Source: an uncultured bacterium (lineage in GTDB: Bacteria; Actinomycetota; Coriobacteriia; Coriobacteriales; Coriobacteriaceae). From it: a stretch of 19,507 nucleotides of DNA. The notes beneath the pieces are model-generated. The model ran no database searches. It saw nothing but the letters and a program-made list of their open reading frames with translations, and was not told the DNA's origin. The stretch lies in NCBI GenBank assembly GCA_905214435.1, contig CAJMMA010000036.1, positions 1 through 19,507 of the forward strand. Direction: 5' to 3'. A program made the translations under genes and the position numbers. This document shows positions 6,097 to 14,844 of the stretch, piece after piece. Within the stretch, counting starts at the first letter, position 1. Every line of letters begins with the position of its first letter.

Positions 6097-6673
6097 TCAG
6101 GCAAAAGACATTCTATCAAGTCGTTTTGTCTTGTTTAGCTGTGAAGGAACTGCAGAGGGTGTCGTTGTTCAGGTATTGTATGACAACGATTTGTTGATCG
6201 TTCCAAGAGAACGAGTGGTCAAAGACGCCCTCATTGTCGATCGTCCTTACACGCGAAAACGCAAGGCGTCCGAAATTGCAAACGACTATTTCTCGATGAA
6301 CTACGAGACTGCTGGGGCTGAAGGACTTGCGGTCGCACGGATTGTGGACAGCAACGCTCCCAAGTTTGAGTTTCCAAAGCGCAGGCAGAACGGCACTAAA
6401 GTTCTGAATTTTGTTACGCGGCCGGAGATCGAGATGCTTGTGATTCACGCCGAGGGTGCCTATCGGGATTGGGGGAATGCGACCAGAAGGGACAGGCAAC
6501 TTAGGCCTAACGAATTCTGCAAACAGCGTCTTGGACTAGGCAAAATTAAAGAGAAGGACTTTCTTGAGGAATATTGGGACAACGGCGAAAAACTTGTAAA
6601 AGCAATTAAAGCTCATGCGGAGACGAGCAAGCGAAAGAACGAAGAGCTTCTGCTGGTTGACTTGTTGAAATAG
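6089..6673 (+). CDS. TOPRIM/RloB-like partner protein of the AAA ATPase
   Basis: The protein has 194 residues. It starts with a beta strand and acidic turn RFVLFSCEGTAEGVV (12-26), matching the first TOPRIM motif (catalytic Glu19) of RloB/AbiLii/AriB-like nucleases. RIVDSNAPKFE is a possible second acidic motif. TRPEIEMLVIHAEG resembles the NPxFExWLxxH segment of RloB proteins. The C-terminus is a charged helix (KAHAETSKRKNEELLLVDLL). I chose ATG 6089, which overlaps the ATPase stop (ATGGGTAA), over the upstream ATG 6071 because this is the classic coupled arrangement and leaves the conserved strand near the N-terminus. It probably acts as the effector nuclease unleashed by the ATPase. Family assignment rests on weak motifs; it could be an unnamed ATPase partner. 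Confidence 0.55.
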   Translation: MGNQAKDILSSRFVLFSCEGTAEGVVVQVLYDNDLLIVPRERVVKDALIVDRPYTRKRKASEIANDYFSMNYETAGAEGLAVARIVDSNAPKFEFPKRRQNGTKVLNFVTRPEIEMLVIHAEGAYRDWGNATRRDRQLRPNEFCKQRLGLGKIKEKDFLEEYWDNGEKLVKAIKAHAETSKRKNEELLLVDLLK

Positions 6674-6678
6674 CAGTT

Positions 6679-6825
6679 GAGCGCCCGACGGAAGTATGCG
6701 GCAAATTTCGGAACCCTCGAGCACATCGCCCTTTTCATGTAAAGAAACCGCAGGTAGAAACGTTGTCACTATCCAGTGTGGTCGTCATGTCAAGAATTTG
6801 CCGCATACTTCCGGATTGGGCGCTC
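6679..6825. repeat. 147-bp inverted-repeat element at the island boundary
   Basis: GAGCGCCC (6679-6686) plus GGAAGTATGCGGCAAATT (6690-6707) face AATTTGCCGCATACTTCC (6795-6812) plus GGGCGCTC (6818-6825). The arms are perfect except for short unequal spacers (3 and 5 bases), and an 87-base interior contains no ORF. It begins 6 bases after the TOPRIM gene stop. It could be a miniature inverted-repeat transposon, a structured RNA or an unusually long termination structure. No target duplication is visible. Confidence 0.75.
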
Positions 6826-6898
6826 ATTTTGCACTCTCGAAGTCCCCGCATCCTCTAAAAAAGTTCTTAAGACAGCCTTAAAGGCGTTCCAGCTCGCG

Positions 6899-6917
6899 TT
6901 GACAGCGTAAAATACGC
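6899..6917 (+). promoter_or_regulatory. Possible control region of the pel operon
   Basis: TTGACA (6899-6904), a perfect -35 hexamer, abuts the palindrome GCGTA-AAA-TACGC (6905-6917). A good -10 box at 16-18 bases is not visible, so the exact promoter is unclear. The ribosome site GGGGAGGAG before ATG 6962 is strong. The remainder of 6826-6961 holds no gene. Confidence 0.3.
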
Positions 6918-6961
6918 ATGTTTGACTATGACTAAAGTGGATTTTAGGGGAGGAGTACGCC

Positions 6962-9100
6962 ATGGAGGTGCTGGTTGTTGGCAACACCGCATATGTTGAC
7001 GATGACTTTTGCGCCAAGGCATTCCCCGGGGACCACGTTAAGGTTGTAGCCGCCAAGGATGTGCACCGCGATGAGTCGTCGCCTCATGCCTCGTGGAAAG
7101 AGCTGCTTCAGCACTTGGAGCAGGCCTACGAGTTCGACCGCGTGGTCTACCTGTCTAATTACCTTACCCCGCATACCGATACCGTGGGCGATATCGAGCT
7201 GCTGCGCTCGGTCTTTCGTGCGTGCATGGGGCGCCGGGTTCAGCTGCTGTTTGTAGCCGGGCCCGCGGGCGCTGAGGATGCCACCGATGCCGCAGAACAA
7301 ACGGGCAAAGGCATTATCGCGCACGCAGCCAGCGACCTGTGCCGCTACTACGCTGCTCGCGAGGGCGTTCAGACCAAGATCCTGCGTGTGCCGTTCCTGT
7401 ATACCGCGTCTGCTGCGTTGGAGGACCCGTTTTTGGTGCCGCTGTTCGACGCGTGCTCAACCGGATCGGTCGCTCTGCAGGGCGCGCAGGATACGGCGTT
7501 TCCCCTGCTGTGTGCCGAGGAACTTGCGGTGCTGGTGCGCCGTATCTTTGACAGCTGGGATGCCTCTTTTGAGACGCTCGACGTTGCCGATAGCTTCCAT
7601 CTCACGTCAGGTGAGGTGGGCGAGGCCCTCAAGGCGCTGTTCTCAGGGCTTGCCGTTGCCTATGGCGATTCTGCTGGCTATGCTCTGCCTGCCAGCGACG
7701 TCGCTCGCGTGCGCTATGGCTGGTTTCAGCGTTACGACTTGCTGCGCGATCTTTCGACCATTCAAGCGCGTTGGGATGCTGGCCGCGCAAAGAAGGCCAA
7801 CCCCTTGCGCGCCGCCATCGACCGTATCCAGCTGCGCACGCTGCCTATTAAATGCCTGGAGACGGGCGTTACCTGGGTTCTGTTCGAGGTGCTGGAGCGT
7901 CTATTCTCCCAATCAGCCCAGCTCAATGTGCTCGATTATCGCCTACTCTACGTCGTGCTCATCGGCACGCTGTATGGCTTGGACTTTGGCTTGGTTGCGG
8001 CGCTGTTGGCATCGGTGGGCTTGGCCTTAAGCTACTTTACTCAATACGGCTATACCTTCCAGGGCCTGTTCTATGAGCCGTCCAACTGGCTGCCGTTTAT
8101 CGCGTACTTTGTGGTGGGTGCCGTGTGCGGCTATGTGCAGCTGCGTAACAGCGAGGCCATTAGGGCGGAGCGCGACCAAAACGAGCTCGTACGTAATCGC
8201 AATACGTTCCTCACGCAGCTCTACCACGATGCCATCGAGGACAAGCGCACATACAAGCACCAGATTGTGGGGCGTCAGGATAGCTTTGGCAAGATCTTTG
8301 CCGTGACGCAAGAGCTCGACGTGCTCAATCCGCGCGACATCTATCGCAAGTGCTGCGAGCTCATGGGTGGGATTCTCGAAAACGATTCGGTGGCGATCTA
8401 TCACGTTTCGGGCGGGGCATTTGCACGCCTGGTGGCAGCAAGTCCCGCGATTGCCGAAGACGTCACGCGCTCGTTTTCGCTTGAGCAGCTTGCGCCCCTT
8501 TTGGGCGGTGGGGGTCGTTCGAACCTGTGGGTGAATCGCGAGTTGACGCCGGGGCTGCCCATGTTTGGATACTCGATCGAGCGCGACGGGGCACCCGCCG
8601 TGTTGATCTCTGTACGTCGTGCGGCTCAGAATCAAATGACGCTCTATTACCAAAACCTGTTCCGCATCTTGTGCGGCTTGGTCGAAAGCGCGCTGGGGCG
8701 CGCCTTTGACTATGAGGCGGTGGCGCAGGATAAGCGCTGCGTTGACGGCACTTGCGTGCTCAAGCAGGCGGCCTTTGGCCAAGAGCTCGCTGCGGAGCAG
8801 GCGTTGGCAGATAGCAAGATGGGGAGCTTTTTGCTCCTGCGCGTGGTGCCGGGCATGGAGCCTGTCGGCGAGCTGGTGGGCGCGATTGGTTCGGCTATCC
8901 GCGAGAACGATGCGGCGGGCTTGGTCGACGGCGACGTGCTCTACCTGCTTATGCGTCAGGCAAAGGCGTGCGATCTGCCCATTATCCGCGAGCGCCTGAG
9001 CGCAAAGCAGATTGCGGTGGAGCCCGTCGACGGCGAGGACATCGTGGCGCTGTTGCAGCACATCTCTTACACCGGTGACGGTGAGGGGGGTGCCGCTTGA
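6962..9100 (+). CDS. pelD: PelD-like c-di-GMP receptor with N-terminal epimerase-like domain
   Basis: At 712 residues this is much longer than proteobacterial PelD (about 455). Residues 1 to about 270 resemble an NAD-dependent epimerase/SDR fold (VLVVGNTAYV start, YYAAREGVQTKILRVPFLY in the middle), but the glycine-rich nucleotide loop is degenerate, so it may be a non-catalytic or binding module. About 300-395 are transmembrane helices (LLYVVLIGTLYGLDFGLVAA; WLPFIAYFVVGAVCGYV), followed by a coiled coil, a GAF domain (about 430-575) and a degenerate GGDEF domain (about 605-705). The GGDEF site is DGDVL (656-660), while the inhibitory-site motif RxxD is kept as REND (647-650), 5 residues upstream, as expected for a c-di-GMP receptor without cyclase activity. 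PelD activates the synthase PelF at the membrane. It is the first gene of an eight-gene operon and overlaps pelE by 4 bases. Confidence 0.85.
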   Translation: MEVLVVGNTAYVDDDFCAKAFPGDHVKVVAAKDVHRDESSPHASWKELLQHLEQAYEFDRVVYLSNYLTPHTDTVGDIELLRSVFRACMGRRVQLLFVAGPAGAEDATDAAEQTGKGIIAHAASDLCRYYAAREGVQTKILRVPFLYTASAALEDPFLVPLFDACSTGSVALQGAQDTAFPLLCAEELAVLVRRIFDSWDASFETLDVADSFHLTSGEVGEALKALFSGLAVAYGDSAGYALPASDVARVRYGWFQRYDLLRDLSTIQARWDAGRAKKANPLRAAIDRIQLRTLPIKCLETGVTWVLFEVLERLFSQSAQLNVLDYRLLYVVLIGTLYGLDFGLVAALLASVGLALSYFTQYGYTFQGLFYEPSNWLPFIAYFVVGAVCGYVQLRNSEAIRAERDQNELVRNRNTFLTQLYHDAIEDKRTYKHQIVGRQDSFGKIFAVTQELDVLNPRDIYRKCCELMGGILENDSVAIYHVSGGAFARLVAASPAIAEDVTRSFSLEQLAPLLGGGGRSNLWVNRELTPGLPMFGYSIERDGAPAVLISVRRAAQNQMTLYYQNLFRILCGLVESALGRAFDYEAVAQDKRCVDGTCVLKQAAFGQELAAEQALADSKMGSFLLLRVVPGMEPVGELVGAIGSAIRENDAAGLVDGDVLYLLMRQAKACDLPIIRERLSAKQIAVEPVDGEDIVALLQHISYTGDGEGGAA

Positions 9101-10002
9101 TCTCGCTTGTCGTTGCTGCCGTCTTGCTGCTGATTCATGCGCTGGTTTGCCTGGTGCTGTGGACGCTCATGAAGCTGGGCCTGCTGCCGGTGCGCGGGCA
9201 CATGCTGCCTGTGATAGTGCTGGTGCCGCTGTGGGGCCCGTTGATGGTGGTTCTGCTATCGGTCCGCAGCGCGGTGTTTGGCGAGGGACTGAAAGAGTCT
9301 GCGCTGGAGTCGCTGCGCTTCAACGACGACCTGCATCGCAGTATGCCGGTACCGAGTGGTGAGGACGATGCGGGCGTAGTGCCGCTCGAGGAGGCGCTCA
9401 TCGTCAACGACCCGGCATACCGGCGCCGCCTAATGCTCTCCATGCTCACCGAGGAGCCCGACGCGTACTTGGCGCAGCTGCAGTCGGCTAAGCTTAACGA
9501 CGACGTTGAGGTGGCGCACTATGCCGCGACGGCGGTGGCGCAGATCTCCAAGGAGTCCGACCTTAAACTGCAGCAGCTGGAGCGTGCCTTTAAGACAGAC
9601 CCGAGCGCGCAAAACCTCAATGAATACTGCGATTTTCTTGGTGAATACTTGAACTCGGGCTTGGCCGAGGGACGCGTGGCTCAGATTCAGCGTCAGCAGT
9701 ATGCGCGCCTGCTTGCGCGTCGCTGCGAACGCGAGGACGCCCTTGAGCTGCGCATTCGATACGCGACGGCGCTGGCCGATGCCGGACAGATCGACGAGGC
9801 GCAGGCCGTGATCGACCAGCTGGTGCTCGACGTGCCCGAGGAGCAGGAGGTTTGGATGCTTTGCCTGCGCCTGGCGGTGATGCGCCACGACGGTGACGAG
9901 GTCCACCGTGTGATCGATGCGATCGACAAACAGCATGTGTACTTGAGCGCCGCCAACCGTGAGGAACTGGCTTTTTGGCGCAACGGAGAGGAGGCCCGAT
10001 GA
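9097..10002 (+). CDS. pelE: PelE-like membrane protein with TPR-type helical repeats
   Basis: The protein has 301 residues. Two N-terminal membrane helices (about 3-25 and 34-58: LVVAAVLLLIHALVCLVLW; MLPVIVLVPLWGPLMVVLLS) are followed by an all-helical cytoplasmic part with TPR-like repeats (for example DALELRIRYATALADAGQID, then EAQAVIDQLVLDVPEEQEVW). This architecture and the place directly after pelD identify PelE, a scaffold of the Pel synthase complex that contacts PelD. The TTG start (9097) overlaps the pelD stop. The stop overlaps the next ATG (ATGA), so translation is coupled on both sides. Sequence identity alone would be weak; context carries the call. Confidence 0.8.
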   Translation: MISLVVAAVLLLIHALVCLVLWTLMKLGLLPVRGHMLPVIVLVPLWGPLMVVLLSVRSAVFGEGLKESALESLRFNDDLHRSMPVPSGEDDAGVVPLEEALIVNDPAYRRRLMLSMLTEEPDAYLAQLQSAKLNDDVEVAHYAATAVAQISKESDLKLQQLERAFKTDPSAQNLNEYCDFLGEYLNSGLAEGRVAQIQRQQYARLLARRCEREDALELRIRYATALADAGQIDEAQAVIDQLVLDVPEEQEVWMLCLRLAVMRHDGDEVHRVIDAIDKQHVYLSAANREELAFWRNGEEAR

Positions 10003-11872
10003 GCGTGGTGCAACATATTCGCGACCGTGCGGGACATTTTCGCTGGATGGGCCTGCTTGTGGTGTGGGCGGTCTTTATTGCCATGACGGCCGTGCTGCTG
10101 GTGGAGCGCGCCGGCGTACAGTACAGTGCGGGCCAGCATAAGCTGGGGATGCTTGCCGCCAACGATGCGGTGCCGGCTTCCTCGGCAATATTTGGTCAAA
10201 AGCCCACGTGCTTGGTTATTACCGACTCGGACCAAGATGGCGTCGAGGACGTCAAAGAGCAGTTCGACCAGATCTTGCTTGACATGAAGATCGCGCACCG
10301 CGATGTTGATATTGCCACCGACGGTGCGGACGCGATCCCATCGCTCACGTCGTTTGATCGCGTGATTGTGCTTATGCCCTCGCTTGACGGACTGGGTACG
10401 CATCTGACCGACATTATGAGTTGGGTGAGTGCCGGCGGTTCGCTTATGCTGGGCATGACGCCAGATAACTCGAACTACCTGCAGGCTATTGCTTCCAAGC
10501 TTGGTATCGAATCGGCCGGATATGACTATGCGACAGCCGAAAGTATCGTTCCGAGCGAGGACTTTATGTTGGGCGGAGGAGAGCGCTACGAGTTCTCGGA
10601 TCCCTTCGATTCTTCGCTCTCGGTTTCATTGCGCGAAACGGCGCACGTATGGGCAAAGACCGGTGGCGCGGGCACGCCGCTCATTTGGTCTAACGATTGC
10701 GGCAGTGGTCACACCGTGGTGTGCAACATTGGCATCTACGACAAGGTCATGCGTGGGTTCTATGCTTCGGCCATAAGCTTGCTGGGTGATGCCACGGCCT
10801 ATCCGGTCATCAACAGCGCCGTGTTCTATTTGGACGACTTTCCTAGCCCCGTGCCCTCGGGCGATGGTACTTATATTAAGCGTGACTACGGCCTTTCCAT
10901 TGCGGATTTTTACACCAAGGTCTGGTGGCCCGATCTGCAAAAGCTCGCGCAAAAATACGGCATTCGCTATACCGGCGTGATGATCGAAAATTACGAGGAC
11001 GCGGTCAACCAGACCGAGCCCGCGCGCCAACCCGATACCACGCAGTTTCGATTTTTTGGCGGCATGCTGCTGCAGATGGGCGGCGAGCTGGGCTTTCACG
11101 GCTACAACCATCAGCCGCTTGCGCTCTGGGACACCGACTATGGTACGTTGTACGTCTACAAGACCTGGAAGAACAAAGAGACGCTCGTCGCTTCGCTCAA
11201 CGAACTTATCGCGTTTCAGGACGAGGTCCTGCCCAATGCTCATGGCTCGGTTTACGTGCCGCCGTCGAATATCCTTTCGGCCCGCGCGCGCAAGCTTATC
11301 GGTACCGATGTTCCGCGCATTAAGACTATTGCCAGTACGTACTTTGAGGACGGCACTGACCTGCCGTACGTGCAAGAGTTTGGCGTGGCGAGCGATGGCA
11401 TCGTGGAGCAGCCGCGTATTGTTTCATGGTCGGCGATTCCTACATGCGCCTGGCGGCCGTGTCCGAGCTCAACATGCACTATGTGAGCACGCACTTTATG
11501 CACCCGGACGACCTGCTGGACCCCGACCGCGGCGCTAAGGAGGGCTGGGAGGTCTACAAGGGCGGCCTGACCGACTACCTGGATTGGCTTACTAAGGCTG
11601 CGCCCGACCTGCGCAAACAAACCGGTTCGGAATGCTCGGGTGCCATTCAGCGCTTTTCGTCCGTGACGGTGAGCGTCGATACCAGCGCTGATGCCTGGAC
11701 GCTCAGCCTGGGCAATTTCCACGACGAGGCGTGGTTTATGTTCCGCGCTAACAGCGGCCAACCGGGGACGGTCACGGGCGGCGAGATGACTCATCTGACG
11801 GGCGACCTGTATCTGGTTAAAGCCACGGACAAGACGGTGACCATTGCGCGTAAGGAGGGTGGCGACAAATGA
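9999..11872 (+). pseudogene. pelA: PelA-type exopolysaccharide deacetylase (DUF2194), interrupted by a one-base frameshift
   Basis: One N-terminal membrane anchor (about 14-34) precedes an alpha/beta domain (about 65-265; TCLVITDSDQDGVEDVKEQF) and a polysaccharide deacetylase domain with metal motifs LDDFPSP (Asp279-Asp280) and HGYNH (His367, His371), plus YVPPSN. It would sit outside the membrane and remove N-acetyl groups from the nascent polymer. There is no glycoside hydrolase domain, unlike Pseudomonas PelA; this matches the deacetylase-only PelA of Gram-positive pel loci. ATG 9999 overlaps the pelE stop and follows GAGAGGAGG. The frame breaks at 11424-11425: after PRIV the reading must shift to MVGDSYMRLAAV (from 11426) and then continues to the stop at 11870-11872. 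One added base would restore about 624 residues. As written, the first frame ends at 11486. The shift could be a real mutation, phase variation or a sequencing error. Confidence 0.8.
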
Positions 11873-13296
11873 GAATCTGCTTGGTACTCGAGGGTTGCTA
11901 CCCCTATGTGCACGGCGGCGTGTCCACGTGGATGCATGGCTACATTACGGCCATGCCCGAGCACGAGTTTGTGCTGTGGGTGATCGGCGCGCATGCTGCC
12001 GACCGCGGCAAGTTTGTCTACGAGCTGCCCGGCAACGTGGTCGAGGTGCACGAGGTGTTCCTGGACGATGCTCTGCGGCTTTCGGGCGAGCAACATGAAG
12101 CCAGTTTTAACGACCGCGAGCGCGAGGCGCTACGCCGCCTGGTGTCGCTCTCCAATCCGGACTGGGACGTGCTGTTCGATATCTTTCAGCGCCGTTGCGT
12201 GCATCCGCTCTCGTTTTTGCAGAGCCGAACGTTTATGGACATCTTCCGCGACGTGTGCCTGGCCGAGTACCCCTACACGCCCTTTGCCGATGCATTCCAC
12301 ACCATGCGCTCCATGTTGCTTCCCGTGCTCTACCTGTTGGGCAGCGAGGTGCCGGTGGCCGATGTGTACCATGCCATCTCGACCGGCTACGGTGGCCTGC
12401 TCGCCTGCCTGGGCTCAAGCGTTCACCATGCGCCGGTGCTGCTGACCGAGCATGGCATCTATACCCGCGAGCGCGAGGAAGAGATCATTCGCGCTGACTG
12501 GGTGGTGCCGTCGTTTAAGGATCGCTGGATTCGCTTTTTCTACCTGCTTTCGGAGGAGATCTACCGCCGCGCCTTCCGCGTGACGAGTTTGTTCCATAAC
12601 GCCCGCAAGACGCAGATCGATATGGGCTGCGATGCGGACAAATGCCTGGTCATCCCCAACGGCATCCAGTTCGACCGCTTTAAGGACATTCCCTTAAAGC
12701 CCGATGACGGCTGGGTGGACATTGGCGCGGTGGTGCGCCTGGCGCCCATCAAGGACGTCAAGACCATGATTTATGCCTTCTTTGAGCTGCACGAGCGCCT
12801 GCCCAAGGTGCGCCTGCACATCATGGGCGGCGTGGACGACGAGGAGTACGGCGCCGAGTGCCACGCGCTGGTCGAAACCCTGGGCGTGCGCGACCTGATC
12901 TTTACCGGCCGCGTCAACGTGGTCGAGTACATGGAAAAGCTCGACTTTACCATTTTGACGAGCATCTCCGAGGGCCAGCCGCTCAGCGTGCTGGAGTCGC
13001 TTGCAGCGTGCCGTCCCTGCGTGACGACTGAGGTGGGCTGCTGTCGCGAGCTTCTCGAAGGCGCCCCGAGCGACGACTTTGGCGTGGCGGGTTTTGTGAC
13101 GCCGCCTATGTATCGCAAGGGCTTGGCCGATGCCATGGAACGCATGTGCACAAGCCGCGCCCGCCGTATCGAGATGGGGGAGCGCGGCCAGCGTCGCGTT
13201 GCCACGTACTTCTTGCACGAGCAGATGCTCGCCAACTATCGCGCGCTGTACGACGAGACGGCATGTGCGTTTAACCTGCCCAGAGAGGGGGAGTAG
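11869..13296 (+). CDS. pelF: PelF glycosyltransferase (GT4), Pel polysaccharide synthase
   Basis: The protein has 475 residues and is a retaining GT-B glycosyltransferase. The acceptor-side loop is YPYVHGGVSTWMH (about 12-24). The PelF hallmark TEHGIYTREREEEI begins around 193 (Glu194, His195). Donor contacts are Arg290 and Lys295 in VVRLAPIKD, and the E-x7-E motif is Glu368 to Glu376 in EGQPLSVLE. Length and motifs fit PelF, the cytosolic enzyme that uses UDP-activated N-acetylhexosamine to polymerise Pel and works with PelG. The ATG overlaps the pelA stop by 4 bases (ATGA). It shows no damage and ends 3 bases before pelG. Confidence 0.93.
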   Translation: MRICLVLEGCYPYVHGGVSTWMHGYITAMPEHEFVLWVIGAHAADRGKFVYELPGNVVEVHEVFLDDALRLSGEQHEASFNDREREALRRLVSLSNPDWDVLFDIFQRRCVHPLSFLQSRTFMDIFRDVCLAEYPYTPFADAFHTMRSMLLPVLYLLGSEVPVADVYHAISTGYGGLLACLGSSVHHAPVLLTEHGIYTREREEEIIRADWVVPSFKDRWIRFFYLLSEEIYRRAFRVTSLFHNARKTQIDMGCDADKCLVIPNGIQFDRFKDIPLKPDDGWVDIGAVVRLAPIKDVKTMIYAFFELHERLPKVRLHIMGGVDDEEYGAECHALVETLGVRDLIFTGRVNVVEYMEKLDFTILTSISEGQPLSVLESLAACRPCVTTEVGCCRELLEGAPSDDFGVAGFVTPPMYRKGLADAMERMCTSRARRIEMGERGQRRVATYFLHEQMLANYRALYDETACAFNLPREGE

Positions 13297-13299
13297 CCG

Positions 13300-14844
13300 G
13301 TGGCCGGAATTGGTTTTGAGCTCAAGCGCCTGTTTAGGCGCAAGGGCCTGTTTGCCACGATGCGCGCTTACGGCTACGCCGGCATTGTGTGCACGGGCCC
13401 CATGCTGTTGGGCGTTCTGCTCCAGGTGGGTATCTTGGTGCTGTGCGGTCTGTGGGGTGTGGGCCGTGCCAACCAGGATCTGCTGGTGTGCGTGGTGACC
13501 TACACACTGCTGGCCTCGCTTACGCTCACGAGCTTTTTCTCCATGCCGGTCACGCGCTTTTTGGCTGATATGTTGTTTGCCGAGCGCGAGGACGAGATCC
13601 TGCCCTCGTTTTGGGGTTCCAATGCTGTCATGCTCGTTGCGGGCACGGTGCTCTACGGCGTCTTTTTGCTGTTCTCGGGCGCCACGCTGCTGCAGGGGCT
13701 GCTGTGCCTGTGGCTGTTCAACATTATGATCGTCAACTGGAACGGCATGAGTTACCTCACGGCCATCAAGGATTACCGCGGTATCCTATGTAGCTTTGCG
13801 GCTGCCATTGGCGTCGCGTGCCTGTGCGCCCTGGCCGCGCTGGCGCTGGGGCTGCCGCCGGTCGAGGGCCTTTTGGCGTCAATTGCTCTGGGCTACGGCG
13901 TCATGCTCGCCTGGGACGTGGTGCTGCTGTACCGGTATTTTCCGCAGAGCGAACGCAGCCCCTGGCTCTTTTTACGGTGGCTTGATCAGTTTATGCCGTT
14001 GGCGCTCACGGGCTTGTTCACCAACCTGGGCCTCTTTGCGCACTTGGTGATAATTTGGGCCGGTCCCATTGGCGTGCAGGTCAAGGGCTTGTTTTATGGT
14101 GCGCCCTACCACGATGTGCCGGCGCTCATCGCGTTTTTGACGATCCTGGTCACGTCCGTCAACTTTGTGGTCTCGGTCGAGGTCAACTTTTATCCGCGCT
14201 ACCGCGACTACTACAGCCTGTTCAACGACGGTGGCGTGGTGGGCGACATTGTGGTGGCCGAGGAGGAAATGCTTGCCACGCTCAACCGAGAACTGCGGTT
14301 TTGTGCGCTCAAGCAACTGTTTGTGACGGCGGCGGTCATCTCGCTCGAGACCACGGTGCTGTCGGCCCTACCGTTGGGCTTTAACAACCTGATGCACGGG
14401 TATTTTCGCACGCTGTGCGTGGGCTACGGCCTGTATGCCGTGGGCAACACGATCCTGCTGATCTTGCTGTACTTTACCGACTACAAGGGGGCCGTGCTGG
14501 CCTCGGGATTGTTTGCCGGTATGGCCGGGCTGGCAACTGCCGTGTCGTTGCTTTTGCCGCAGCAGTTTTACGGCTTTGGCTTTTTGTTGGGTGCGGCGGT
14601 GTTTTTTATCGTGGCGCTGCTGCGACTCGATACCTATACCGCCAACTTGCCGTATCGTATCCTGAGCCAGCAGCCCATGGTGGCGACCGACAAGACGGGC
14701 TGGTTTACACAACTGGGCCGCTTGCTCGACCGTGCCGAGCAACGCTATGAGGAAGGTCGCCATAAGGGTGAGCCACATGGCGCGTTTGAGCGCGCGGTAG
14801 TTCACGTGTATCGCAAGCATTGGGGAGGTTCTGATGACCGATAG
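13300..14844 (+). CDS. pelG: PelG multi-pass membrane exporter
   Basis: The protein has 514 residues and about twelve hydrophobic segments, fitting the MATE/polysaccharide-flippase superfamily. It begins with the characteristic PelG N-terminus AGIGFELKRLFRRKGL and keeps GYAGIVCTGPMLLGVLLQVG in the first helix. It moves the growing Pel chain across the membrane together with PelF. GTG 13300 lies 3 bases after the pelF stop, with GAGAGGGGGAG upstream. The C-terminal 60 residues are a soluble charged tail (LLDRAEQRYEEGRHKGEPHG). It overlaps the CotH gene by 11 bases. Confidence 0.93.
   Translation: MAGIGFELKRLFRRKGLFATMRAYGYAGIVCTGPMLLGVLLQVGILVLCGLWGVGRANQDLLVCVVTYTLLASLTLTSFFSMPVTRFLADMLFAEREDEILPSFWGSNAVMLVAGTVLYGVFLLFSGATLLQGLLCLWLFNIMIVNWNGMSYLTAIKDYRGILCSFAAAIGVACLCALAALALGLPPVEGLLASIALGYGVMLAWDVVLLYRYFPQSERSPWLFLRWLDQFMPLALTGLFTNLGLFAHLVIIWAGPIGVQVKGLFYGAPYHDVPALIAFLTILVTSVNFVVSVEVNFYPRYRDYYSLFNDGGVVGDIVVAEEEMLATLNRELRFCALKQLFVTAAVISLETTVLSALPLGFNNLMHGYFRTLCVGYGLYAVGNTILLILLYFTDYKGAVLASGLFAGMAGLATAVSLLLPQQFYGFGFLLGAAVFFIVALLRLDTYTANLPYRILSQQPMVATDKTGWFTQLGRLLDRAEQRYEEGRHKGEPHGAFERAVVHVYRKHWGGSDDR

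Noticed and set aside
6679..6825. Inverted repeat as a plain intrinsic terminator of the defence operon
   Set aside because: The arms are 87 bases apart and no T-run follows, unlike a normal intrinsic terminator.
8027..9061. A 344-codon open frame on the minus strand inside pelD
   Set aside because: Antisense shadow of the GAF/GGDEF part of pelD. No recognisable domain or ribosome site.
9975..9998. Upstream ATG at 9975 for the Pel deacetylase
   Set aside because: It adds eight residues inside pelE. ATG 9999 has an excellent ribosome site and the ATGA overlap.
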